A stretch of DNA of 64,000 nucleotides from Sipunculus nudus (taxonomy: Eukaryota > Annelida > Sipuncula > Golfingiida > Sipunculidae): positions 65,302,056 to 65,366,055 of the forward strand of contig CM049310.1 of assembly GCA_026874595.1 (NCBI GenBank), given 5' to 3'. The notes under the pieces are model-generated. The model saw nothing but the letters and a program-made list of their open reading frames with translations. It was not told where the DNA came from and did no database searches. This document shows, in pieces, positions 1-9,432 of the stretch. Position 1 is the first letter of the stretch. Each line of letters begins with the position of its first letter. A program made the translations under genes and the position numbers.

Positions 1-1180
1 ACTGATATATTTCAAGTCTTACCCTAGCATCTCGAATTTGTTTTTTCATTTTCTGGATAGGGCCACTAGGGGGCGCTGGATGCGAACCTCCCCAACATAT
101 CATATTTTGGCCATATCTCCAAAATTAAAAGCCTCAAATACATAAACTATAGCTTATTTTCTTCCTCTGAGTCTTCTCCATAACCTGGTGTAGTCATCTG
201 GTCACAATTTTGTGTCACTTTGTCAGTGTGTCTGCCTGTTTGTCAGTTGTCCTCAAATTCGCCTGCTTGCTCTTGCGTCTCACATATAGCATTCTACAGG
301 CAACAGTTTTGAAAGAATCCTTTTGAAACTATTACATCTTAAGTCTTACACTAATATCTCGAAAACAATTTTTCATTTTCCGGATATGGCCGCTAGGGGT
401 GCTGAACTCGAATCTCTCCCAACATATCATGCTTTGGCAATATCTCCAAAACTATAAACCTCAGTTACATAAACTGTAGCTTTTTTCTTCCTTTGAGTCT
501 TCTCCATAACCTGGATTAGTCATCTGGACTCAATCTTGAGTCACTTTGTCAGTGTGTCCGTCTGTTTGTCAATTATGCTCAAATTCGCCTGCTTGCTGGT
601 TCTTGCGTCTCACATATAGCATTCTATAGGCCACAGTTTTGACGGAATCCTTTTAAAACTATTACATCTTATGTCTTACAATAATATCTCGAAATAAATT
701 TTTCATTTTCCGGATATGGCCACTAGTGGGCGCTGCACACGACCCTCACACACATACCATTGTATTGGTATCTCTGCACCCAAAGCCTCAGTTACATAAA
801 CTATAGCTTATTTTCTTCCTTTGAGTCTTCTCCATAACCTGATTAAGGCATCTGGTTTCAATCTTCTGTCACTTTGTCAGTGTGTCCATCTGTTTGTCCG
901 TTATCCTCAAAGTCTCCTGCTTGCTGGTTCTTACGCCTTACATATAGCATTCTACAGGCCACAGCTTTGACGGAATCCTTTTGAAACTGGGACATCTCAT
1001 GTCATACACTAATAAAACGAAACGCATTTTTTGTCTTCGTAATATGTCCGCTAGAGGGCGCTACAGTCGAACCTCCCAAGTATATCATTAATTCCCCATA
1101 CCTCCAAAACTATAAATCTAAATTACATCAATTATAACTCCATTTTCTTCCTTTGAATCTTCTCCATAACTAGGTTAAGT
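1..1180. repeat. Tandem array, about 329-bp unit, four copies
   Basis: The landmark (G)GCCACTAGGGGGCGCTG recurs near 61, 390, 719 and 1047, giving a period of about 329 bp. Each unit also holds a CTTTGAGTCTTCTCCATAAC block, a CACTTTGTCAGTGTGTC block rich in CTGTTTGTC, and CTCACATATAGCATTCTA. Units are diverged by scattered substitutions. The array may start left of the window. It looks like the central array of the family E element whose hairpin end is at 1411. No coding signal is seen. Confidence 0.85.
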
Positions 1181-1374
1181 CATCTGGTGTCAATCTTGTC
1201 TCACAAAGTCAGTATGTCTGTCTGTTTGTCTTTTGTTGTCAGCTTTGTCTGCTTGCCTGTTCTTTTGTCTCATATATCATTCTACGGGCCACATATTCTC
1301 AGCAATGGCCCTGAGAGTCATTCAATTGATAGAAAACCGACAATATGTTCTGTCTGTCCGTCTGTGTTTCACTT

Positions 1375-1411
1375 CCGATTTCCGGCAAGCGTTCGACCTA
1401 TGGTCGTCTAG
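1375..1411 (+). mobile_element. Family E 3' terminus with hairpin and CTAG end
   Basis: TTCCGGCAAGCG is followed by the hairpin CGACC-TAT-GGTCG and then CTAG, with T next. This is the type of end made by rolling-circle Helitron/Helentron elements (hairpin close to CTAG followed by T). A sister end occurs at 3984. The matching 5' end was not found and may lie outside the window. Confidence 0.5.
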
Positions 1412-1690
1412 TTTGTTTGTTTGTCTGCGCTCTCCTGGCCACAATTTTGCAGCAATCGACATGAAACTTACAGAGATGATTGACAACCCAAAGTTCTGGA
1501 ACCCTATTGTTTTTGGTCAACATCGTGTCATGGTAAAGGTCAAGGTCATGGAAAGTATACAATACAGTTTTTGCTCCTTAACTTTGTAACAAATGGTCGT
1601 AGCCACTAAAACCATAGCTTGTTTTTTTCGTCATTCCATGGCCTTTTATGTAATGGGTACCTGACTCAAATCTGCCGTTACCATCGTTAC
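1412..1690. other. Non-coding spacer
   Basis: The stretch between the family E end and the 147-bp satellite holds GTTTGTTTGTTTGTCTG-type simple sequence and a GGTAAAGGTCAAGGTCATGG motif. No gene, RNA or recognisable element was seen. Confidence 0.4.
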
Positions 1691-1699
1691 GCATTTTTG

Positions 1700-3830
1700 G
1701 GTTAAAACTTGATAATTTGAAAATAGTCATGCTACATTTTCTATCTTTGTCAATTTTTAAGCTACAGATGTCTGGTTTTGGTCATTATGTAGCTTATAGG
1801 CAGCTTGGCATGATAAAACTGAAAGTCTTGCCAAATCTCGCACTAGATCTGGTCAAACGTGAAAAAACAAGATTTCACGGAAATGCTTATAACTCAGCGA
1901 CTTTTTAAGCTAGACCGGTCTGGTTTTCGGCATTTCGTAACATTTGCCAGCCTGGCATGATAAAACTGCAAGACTGGCCAAATCTCGCACCATTTCTCGT
2001 TTAATGAGAAAAAACGAGATTTCGCGGAAATACTTATTACTCGGCGACTTTTACAGCTACACAGGTCCAGTTTTCGGTATTTTGTAACATTTTGCCAGCT
2101 ACACATGATAAAACTACAAGTCTCGTGAAATCTTGCACCATATGTTGTCAAACATGAAAAAACGAGATTTTGCGGAAATACTTATAACTCGGCGACTTTT
2201 ACAGCTACACAGGTCTAGTTTTCGGTATTTCGTAAACTTTGCCAGCTTGACATGATAAAACTACAAGTCTCGTCAAATCTCGCACTATATGTTGTCAGAC
2301 GAGAAAAAACGAGATTTCACGGAAATGCTTATAACTCAGCGACTTTTACAGCTACACAGGTCTAGTTTTCGGCATTTCATAACATATGACCAGCTTGACA
2401 TGCCAGAAAAGAAATCAGGCCAAATCTTGCACCATCTCTCGTCAAGCGAGAAAAACAAGATATCACGAAAATGCTTATAACTAGGTGACTTTTATGGCTA
2501 GACAGGTCTAGTTTTTGGCATTTCATAACATTTGGACGGCTTGACATGACAAACCTGCAAGACTTGCCAAATCTTGCACCATATCTCGTCAAACGATTAA
2601 AAACGAGATTTCACAGAAATGCTAATAACTCAGCAACTTTTACAGCTAGACAGGTCTAGTTTTCGGCATTTCATAACATTTGGCCAGCTTGACATGACAA
2701 ACCTGCAAGACTCGCCAAATCTCGCACCATATGTTGTCAAACGAGAAAAAACGAGATTTCATGGAAATGCTTATAACTCGGCGACTTTTACAGCTACACA
2801 GGTCTAGTTTTCGGCATTTCATAACATATGACCAGCTTGACATGCCAGAAAAGAAATCAGGCCAAATCTCGCACCATCCCTCGTCAAACTAGAAAATATG
2901 AGATATCATGGAAATGCTTAAACTGGGCGACTTTTACACTACTCAGGTCTAGTTTTCGGCATTTGGTAACATTTGGCCAACTCGACAAAGTAAAACTGCG
3001 AGACTGGCCAAATCTCGCACTATATCTGGTCAAATGTGGAAAAACGAGATTTCACGGAAATGCATATAACTAGGTGACTTTTAAGGCTAGACAGGTCTAG
3101 TTTTTGGCATTTCATAACATTTGGACGGCTTAACATGATAAACCTGAAAGACTAGCCAAATCTTGCACCATTTCTCGTCAAACGATAAAAAACGAGATTT
3201 CACAGAAATGCTAATAACTCAGCAACTTTTACAGCTAGACAGGTCTAGTTTTCGGCATTTCATAACATTTGGCCAGCTTGACATGACGAACCTGCAAGAC
3301 TAGCCAAATCTCGCACCATATCTCGTTTAAGGAGAAAAAAACGAGATTTCACGGAAATACTTATAACTCGGCGACTTTTACAGCTACACAGGTCTAGTTT
3401 TCAGTATTTCGTAACATTTTACCAGCTTGGCATGATAAAACTACAAGTCTCATCAAATCTTGCACCATATGTCGTCAAGCGAGAAAAAAACGAGATATCA
3501 TGGAAATGCTTATAACTAGGCGACTTTTACAGCTACTCAGGTCTAGTTTGCGGCATTTGGTAACATTTGGCCAACTTGACATAGTAAAACTGAGAGAATG
3601 GCCAAATCTCCCACCATATCTCGTCAAACGATAAAAAACAACATTTCACAGAAATGCTGATAACTCAGCGACTATTTAAGCTAGACAGGTCTAGTTTTCG
3701 GCATTTCATAACATTTGGCCAGCTTGACATGACAAATCTGAAAACTTCTCACTGCTTCTTGTCAAACGAGATTAATGGGATTTCATGGAAATGTTTGAAC
3801 TTGGTCCCTTTTACACTAGAAAGGTATGCA
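1700..3830. repeat. 147-bp satellite array, about 14 monomers
   Basis: The phrase GCGACTTTTACAGCTA followed by CAGGTCTAGTTTTCGGCATTT recurs near 1898, 2043, 2191, 2339, 2485, 2633, 2781, 2927, 3073, 3223, 3372, 3520 and 3668, giving a monomer of 147-148 bp. Each monomer also has a CGAGATTTCACGGAAATGCTTATAACTC block. Variants repeat at multi-monomer spacing: CCAGAAAAGAAATCAGGCCAA at about 2401 and 2843 (3 monomers), and TTGGACGGCTT at about 2532 and 3123 (4 monomers), suggesting short higher-order copying. Open frames on both strands arise because the unit is close to a multiple of three. Confidence 0.9.
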
Positions 3831-3939
3831 GCTATTCAAGGTCAGCATGCATACATAAACGTATTATTCGTTTCTGCTGCCCCCACAATGTTGCTCATTC
3901 ATATGACTGTTTCTACATGCACTCTCTGTCTATCTGTCT

Positions 3940-3984
3940 GTATTATTTCCATTTCCGGCAAGCGCGTGACCTCTGGTCATCTTG
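3940..3984 (+). mobile_element. Family E second 3' terminus
   Basis: TTTCCGGCAAGCG leads into the hairpin GTGACC-TCT-GGTCAT and then CTTG, followed by T. It parallels the end at 1375-1411. It sits exactly where a family A copy is interrupted: the same A sequence reads uninterrupted at about 14436 and 48910. The 147-bp array therefore appears to be cargo of an E element inserted in a T-rich site of A. Confidence 0.5.
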
Positions 3985-5955
3985 TGTTAGCATTTCAACT
4001 GTTAACACCAAAAATTTGAAACCAGTTGATCAAAAACTGTAGATTTTAATCAAGTTTTCAAGCACCATGTAACATATTGTTTACATCAAGCTAGTGTTAT
4101 GCAGTTTGCAATAGCTCAGCTCCCCAGCTTCAGCTCTAAGTTCCTTAAATTCGGCATACAGTTAGATGTCTCCAAAATCCCCTACCATGCCAAGAATTTG
4201 GTCACTGGGACATTGGAGATATTAATGAAAAACTTCATTTTTCCATTAAAAACCCATTTTTACACTTCAAGATTGCCTAATATCAAAACCACTGATCTGA
4301 CTTTAATCATATTTAATATACATATTTTTCATTCTCTATGCACATGCCAGAATGATGTCAGTATTGCGTAATTGTTTTAAGTAATGGGCCCAAACATAAT
4401 GCACTTTGTAAAAAATCAAGAAATATATTTACTCCCTTAACAAGGGCATTGCTGAAGCTAGAGATTTTTTTGTCAGGGATGTAACATTATTTAATCAAGA
4501 TTCAATTGAATACCCAAAATTAGTTCTGAATTTTTCAAATTTTATAAGTTATTAGTATAAATATTAAATTAGTACCTTAAATTTTGCCCAACTGTGACCA
4601 TGGCATGTTTGTTTCCCGTGAGCACTGTTGATATAATTTTCATATCATGCACACATAAGGATTTCAGCTTTTTAGTTTAGAAAGCTGAAAGAAATTGGCC
4701 AAAAATTGTAGCTTTTATTTATGTTTTTTATGAGACCCTGTCAGACTTTGGCTCTCTCCAGCCCCTCCTGAGTCACCTGTATGTTGACCTTGTTGACCTT
4801 TCATCAAATTATGCACGCTTAAGGCGAGGCATACTCGGAATCCAGGCAGCTTATGGCAAGCCACAGTTGATCCAGGTGTCCAACCCAACTCATCTAGTAG
4901 TTTTAACCAACAACATAACAATAAACAATAAATTAATAAATTTTTATTGGTTTTTAATGACAAATTAAAGAAAAATAGAAAAGGAATTTGTTAGTTTATA
5001 ATAACAGGAAATTAACTTGGAGTTACTGATGATATAAGAATCTTGTATCGATGGGTAGAATGTCACATATTCCAAATAACACCATGCAGTCACCTATGGC
5101 ATTTTTCAGTTCAATTTTAATGATAAAGAAGTAAATCATATTCTTCATTACTAATCATTAGGGATCATATGAAGGAAATTAATGATAGACAAAGATGCTG
5201 TTGATAATATTAATCTAGATTCCTACTGTGTCTAGTGTGTACATTGTTGGAAATTAGTCCAAAATGAATTTTTTACAGTTATTTTTTAATATAAATAAAA
5301 GCCATAAAACCAGGTATTTATGATCATTATTTAAATGTGTGAATTTTGTATATTCTGGATTCTCAACATCATTGTTTGGTGAAAACTGAATAAATACCAG
5401 ACATGGTGCAGATACTTTGTAATTGTATTTAAATACGAATATGATTATTTACTCCATTATAAAATTTCTTGCATAAAGAATGGGAATTCAGGTAAAATGA
5501 AAGTATATGAATACTCGTGCAATACTTTCAAAATGTATTCATGAATGCATTCATGAATATATTCTTTAATATAATTTTAATAATCATATCATTTATATTT
5601 CATTTTAAAAAATCATATGATTCTCTTATTATTTTTAATAAAAATTATATTTGGGACAATATTTGTAATTTTTTTTTAATAAATAGTTAAACTCTTATAT
5701 TATATGTTCTGCTTATAAGTTATATGGCCAAGTCAAAATCTGTGTGACAATAGTACTCCATTTGTTAGTAAAATAAATGAAATCAATCCTCTTCCCTGTC
5801 TCCAAAGGTACTATCAAAATCATACATAAGCTAAACAACAACAACTCATAATACAGCTAATATTTATTACCACACAAAACCAGCATGTGCCTCTTTTCTA
5901 AATAATATTTTTTTATCATATATAACAGCTGAGCGTCGTGACCCATAGGTCCCTT
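3985..5955 (+). mobile_element. Family A HINE-like element, copy 1 (5' part missing)
   Basis: From the TTAGCATTTCAACTGTTAAC block onward this copy is nearly collinear with 14437-17144 and 48908-50880. It ends with CAGCTGAGCGTCGTGACC-CATAGGTCC-CTTG followed by TTTT. The last part is the family 3' signature: an inverted copy of the 5' terminal AGCTCAGCTG, then an imperfect hairpin, then CTTG. It is non-autonomous and AT-rich. It carries the exon-like segment at 4735-4875. Confidence 0.75.
4735..4875 (+). pseudogene. Exon-like 141-bp segment carried by family A (copy 1)
   Basis: A GC-richer island lies inside the AT-rich repeat, preceded by a T-rich stretch and AG and followed by CAG/GTGTCC, so it looks like an internal exon with acceptor and donor. 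It is 141 bp (47 codons), open, starting TLSDFGSLQPLLSHL and ending GKPQLIQ. The same segment with the same length and open frame occurs at 15181-15321, 15930-16070 and 49664-49804. I do not recognise the protein. The opposite strand is also open, so coding is not proven. Gene-fragment capture is known for Helitron-like elements; here it is inference. Confidence 0.35.
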
Positions 5956-7200
5956 GTTTTAAATAAGATTTCACACTCTTATTTTTAGTGAAATATTGGA
6001 AAGGAATTCTGGCCCCGTCTGTGATCTTTATATAACGACCTTCACAGGTGTTGCCCGGCCATTTGTTGACAATTGCGGCTTGTGACTTTACGGTAAACGG
6101 CAGAAACCTCGTGCACAACAAGGTCATAATATAAACTTGCTGGTATGAAGTTTGACTAGTATTGTTTTGAATAATTTGATAATATTATACCCAAATATCG
6201 TATAAGGGTAACAAAGGCCTACTACAGGCTTTTATTGATTTTTTTTTCCGTTGAAAACTTAAATGAATATCCCTAATGATCGCCAAATTGTCGGAGTTTT
6301 TCAGCACCTCTTCTGCCGTAGCATGTAATATGCTAAAGTTTTAGCTGGTCGGCAAATCAGAGATCCCTATTCAAGATATTACAGGTTTTAGACCCTCGTT
6401 ATCAGATTGGTTAAATCTGTCAAGCTCATGCCAAAGATGAGTGATCGTTTTGATGTTAAGTTAAAACAATGGGCCATTCTGTATTAAACCGTGACTGGCT
6501 ATATATACTGAAGGGTAAATCACAGGCGCTTCAATTGCTTTTAGTGTAGATTTCGGTATAATTTGTTTTTTTTCTGAGTCATTTCCTTTTAACTATAACT
6601 AATTTTACTTTTCCTAACCATTTTAACACACTATATGGTCAATCTCCTCACTATAAATATTATTTTGCATTATGTGTTACAAGAGTTCTGATGTCGGCAA
6701 CATGCATGGGTGAAGGAGCACTAACCGTCTGTAAATTTAGATGTCCTTGAAAATACTTTTCAGGTCCTTGAAAAGTGCTTGAAATTTTTCTCATGATAAG
6801 TGTATGAACCCTGGTGTTGCACTGCAGGGAATGGTACTTGAATTCCATTAGTATCAGGTGGTTGGGACGCCTCTGAAGTCTGGGTGCGACCTATATTATG
6901 GACTTTTCCTGAAACAAAACTTGAACGGTTTTCTCCAGAGGGATCCTAAAAGTCAGGGTGCGACTTGTAATAAGGATGCGACTTCTACAACAACTTTACG
7001 GTACATTACACAGAAATAATTCAAGAGAAGAGCTCCCTCAAGTTTGTTCAAATGGTTTGGGTTCAATAAACATGCAAATGTTGGTCACATGACTCATATT
7101 TGAAAAGAAAGATGCAATCCAAAATCGTAAATTCTGAATCAAATAATATTTTTAGATATTATTGTTTGCTAAATCTTAAACAAACAAAAGGGCAGTGATG
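5956..7200. other. No recognised gene; repeat remnants
   Basis: 5956-6840 is AT-rich unique-looking sequence. An 86-codon open frame on the minus strand (5867-6127) overlaps the family A end and has no recognised domain. 6840-7015 contains two blocks with GGGTGCGAC and GTAATAAGGATGCGACTT, resembling a short, decayed interspersed repeat. 7021-7110 resembles the family D internal sequence (CTCAAGTTTGTTCAAATGGTT, then TGTTGGTCACATGA). Confidence 0.4.
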
Positions 7201-7204
7201 TTGT

Positions 7205-7690
7205 TGAAATTCCAATTTGGCCACCAGAGCACAATAGATGAGTTTCTTTTGCGCATAATATCTCACCAAGAATGCATGATCATTCCTTTTATTCACAGAG
7301 ATCATTGGTCCCTATAAGGACTCCATCCCTACCAAATTACAGGTCTGTTAGAATTTTAATATGGCCACCACATCACAATCGTTGATTTTCTTTTGCACGT
7401 GATATCTCATCAAGAACATGCATGATCTTCCTTATTTGCACAAGCATGTTGGCTCCTGTGATTGCTCCATCCCTATCGAATAACAGACCTGTTGGAATTC
7501 CAATATGGCCACCATAGCACAATCAGTGAATTTCTTTCACACTTGATATATCAACAAGAACATCAGTAGAACTTTCTCATATTCACAGGGAGGATTGGTA
7601 CCTATGGGGACTCCATCCCTGTCAAATTACACACCCGCTGAAAAAACCAAAATGGCAGCCAGACTACAATCAGATTTTTTCTGTCGCAAA
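7205..7690. repeat. Tandem repeat, about 146-bp unit, four diverged copies
   Basis: AATTCCAATTTGGCCACC-like blocks start near 7206, 7350, 7494 and 7645, each followed by a CACAAT, a TTTCTTTTGCAC-like block and later GACTCCATCCCTA. The unit length is 144-149 bp. The array ends about 185 bp upstream of the GABA-B exon and therefore lies in the preceding intron if that exon is real. The unit sequence differs from the 147-bp satellite at 1700-3830. Confidence 0.7.
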
Positions 7691-7875
7691 TATTTTCAGG
7701 AACAGAATATCCTTGAAATTTTGGCCTGGACATGCATTGTTGATGGCATTCTGGAACACAAGACTGGTCAAGCATTTTATCAGGGAAGCATTATACCTAT
7801 TGTATATCCCATGGCACAGGTTCACATTAGGCCTATGTGCCTTGATCTTGAATTTTAATGATTTATTTATACCAG

Positions 7876-8067
7876 GTTTACAAGCAGAAGGTTTATGGCC
7901 CTCGCCACGTGTGGTTCATCATTGGCTGGTACCCTGACAGGTGGTTCGCCCAGCCAGATGCCGAGATCAATTGCACAGCACCGCAGATGATGGAGGCTCT
8001 AGAAGGACACTTCACCACGGAGGGACTTATGCTGAATCAGGGAAATTCAAGCACAATATCTGGAATG
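7876..8067 (+). CDS. GABA-B receptor, internal exon of ligand-binding domain
   Basis: This 192-bp, 64-codon, phase-0 exon begins VYKQKVYGPRHVWFIIGWY, has an INCT box followed by MMEALEGHFTTE, and ends LNQGNSSTISGM. Metabotropic GABA-B receptor subunits carry the matching stretch (VWFLIGWY, INCT, EMTEAVEGHITTE) in the extracellular Venus-flytrap domain, which binds GABA in the class C receptor heterodimer at the neuronal membrane. It is flanked by a TTTATTTATACCAG acceptor and a GT donor (ATG/GTTTGT). The frame is intact, with conserved W, G and N-glycosylation-type residues. Neighbouring exons were not found, so the gene must extend through large repeat-filled introns or beyond the window. 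An isolated exon duplicate cannot be excluded. Subunit identity is unresolved. Confidence 0.8.
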
Positions 8068-8636
8068 GTTTGTGCTAATTTGATATAATATGTAGTACGC
8101 AATCATAAATATGCTTATGTTGTTGTGTTTTCCATAGATTTTGACCTTCCATATTATTGTTTTGGAGGTTTATTGTATATTGTAGATATCACACAAACAC
8201 AAGCACAAGCATGTGTTTCCTTATTCAGCCTGCTCGTGTTATTGACTATCACTAGAACCTGATGTGACCTAGCAATTAATTAACCTGTTGAGATCAGCTG
8301 ACTGTTAATCATCTGAGCTGTGGCAATGGTCCTTTATCTGTCGTCTGAATGTAAATTATACCTGATGTATATTCCATTGCACAGGTTTGTAAACTGCTGA
8401 ACTGTCATCATTTATAAAAAAAAGCCAAACAATGATCATGGTAATAGTATAGATCTTATGTTCACCAACTGCTCACATGCTTCAGTTTCAACATAAGAAA
8501 CACATTGTGAGGTCACAAACTATTATTTGTAACAATTTCTTACTCATTAATACAAACTGATCATGTCAAAGAACCATGGCCTATATTACCTCTTCCTCAC
8601 AGACACTATCTCCATTTTATATTTGTTTAGATTTTT
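8068..8636. other. Presumed intron of the GABA-B receptor gene
   Basis: AT-rich sequence after the donor site of the exon. I looked for the expected next receptor exon and saw none. No other gene or clear repeat until the family A start at 8637. Confidence 0.4.
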
Positions 8637-8880
8637 AGCTCAGCTGACTAAAAGTCATCTGAGTTATAGTCGTGGTCCTTTGTCTGTCCGTCTGTCAATC
8701 CATTAGACTGGCATGTTTTGAAACGGTGAGACCAACAAAACCAAAATTTTGCATACTGTTAGACAGTCCACAAGATCTGCTACCAAACCGAAAACTGGGT
8801 CACCTTGACTTCGTTCCTTTGAGAAATTAAGGAAAAACCTCAATTTTCCATTAAACACCTATTATCACACTTCAGGATAG
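8637..8880 (+). mobile_element. Family A 5' fragment (truncated)
   Basis: It starts AGCTCAGCTGACTAAAAGTC after TTTTT and follows family A through the CCTCAATTTTCCATTAAA block, then breaks off at GGATAG. Its 5' hairpin (AGCTCAG...CTGAGTT) is still visible. There is no 3' end. Confidence 0.7.
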
Positions 8881-9129
8881 TATAGATTTATTCCAGCCAC
8901 CGACGATATCAGCCGAAGGCCTCAAATCGACCATATCTGCTGCCAGCGCCCAGCAGGCAACCATTTCGGCTGCAACCCCGACAATGCCACTGCTGGGTGC
9001 TGACTCTTGCAAGTCAACCATATCAGCCGCAACTCGGGCGCCGGGGCACCATTTGGCCCGCTAGGCTTCCTCATTAGTAGCCGCCGTTCTTCTGGGCTAC
9101 TTAATTTCAACATACATGCGGCTACCTGG

Positions 9130-9425
9130 GAGGGGGGCTCTACTGAGACAGTAGGGAGTTGAGCACTGCAAAGCCGACCCCGTGAAGACAGAGCTTGTCT
9201 GGCTCAAGTCCTTGCCAGTAGAATGTGTAGTCCTTCTCCATGAGACTGCCACTGGATGGGAGGCGCGCCTCCTTAAGGGCAGCAATGTTGATGTTGAGCT
9301 TGGACAACTCACAGTTGATAATGGCGGTTTTCCTGGCGTCGTCAATCTGCTTGAGGTCATCAGAGAGGCCAGAACACATTGTTCTGACGTTCAAGGTTGC
9401 CAGCAGTAGGGCTGGTGTGTTCTTT
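9130..9425 (-). pseudogene. LINE endonuclease N-terminus, 5'-truncated remnant
   Basis: The minus-strand translation at 9140-9394 reads NVRTMCSGLSDD, then DARKTAIINCELSKLNINIAA, LKEARLP, GSLMEKDYTFYWQG and HGVGFAVLN. This matches the first part of the APE-type endonuclease of CR1/RTE-like non-LTR retrotransposons (often mislabelled craniofacial development protein 2). The normal ETRLP box reads EARLP. The rest of the endonuclease and all of the reverse transcriptase are missing. It lies between a family A fragment and a family D element. 8881-9130 is a GC-rich stretch with GCAGATATGGTCGATTT-like internal repeats on the minus strand and no recognised domain; it may be part of the same LINE. 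Confidence 0.7.
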
Positions 9426-9432
9426 CTTTTTT

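Noticed and set aside
1894-3073. Several 60-85-codon open frames on both strands, similar to one another
   Set aside because: They lie in the 147-bp satellite; open frames repeat because the monomer is near a multiple of three. No protein pattern.
6660-6848. Short minus-strand frame near the GTGCGACTT repeat
   Set aside because: No domain; overlaps decayed repeat sequence.
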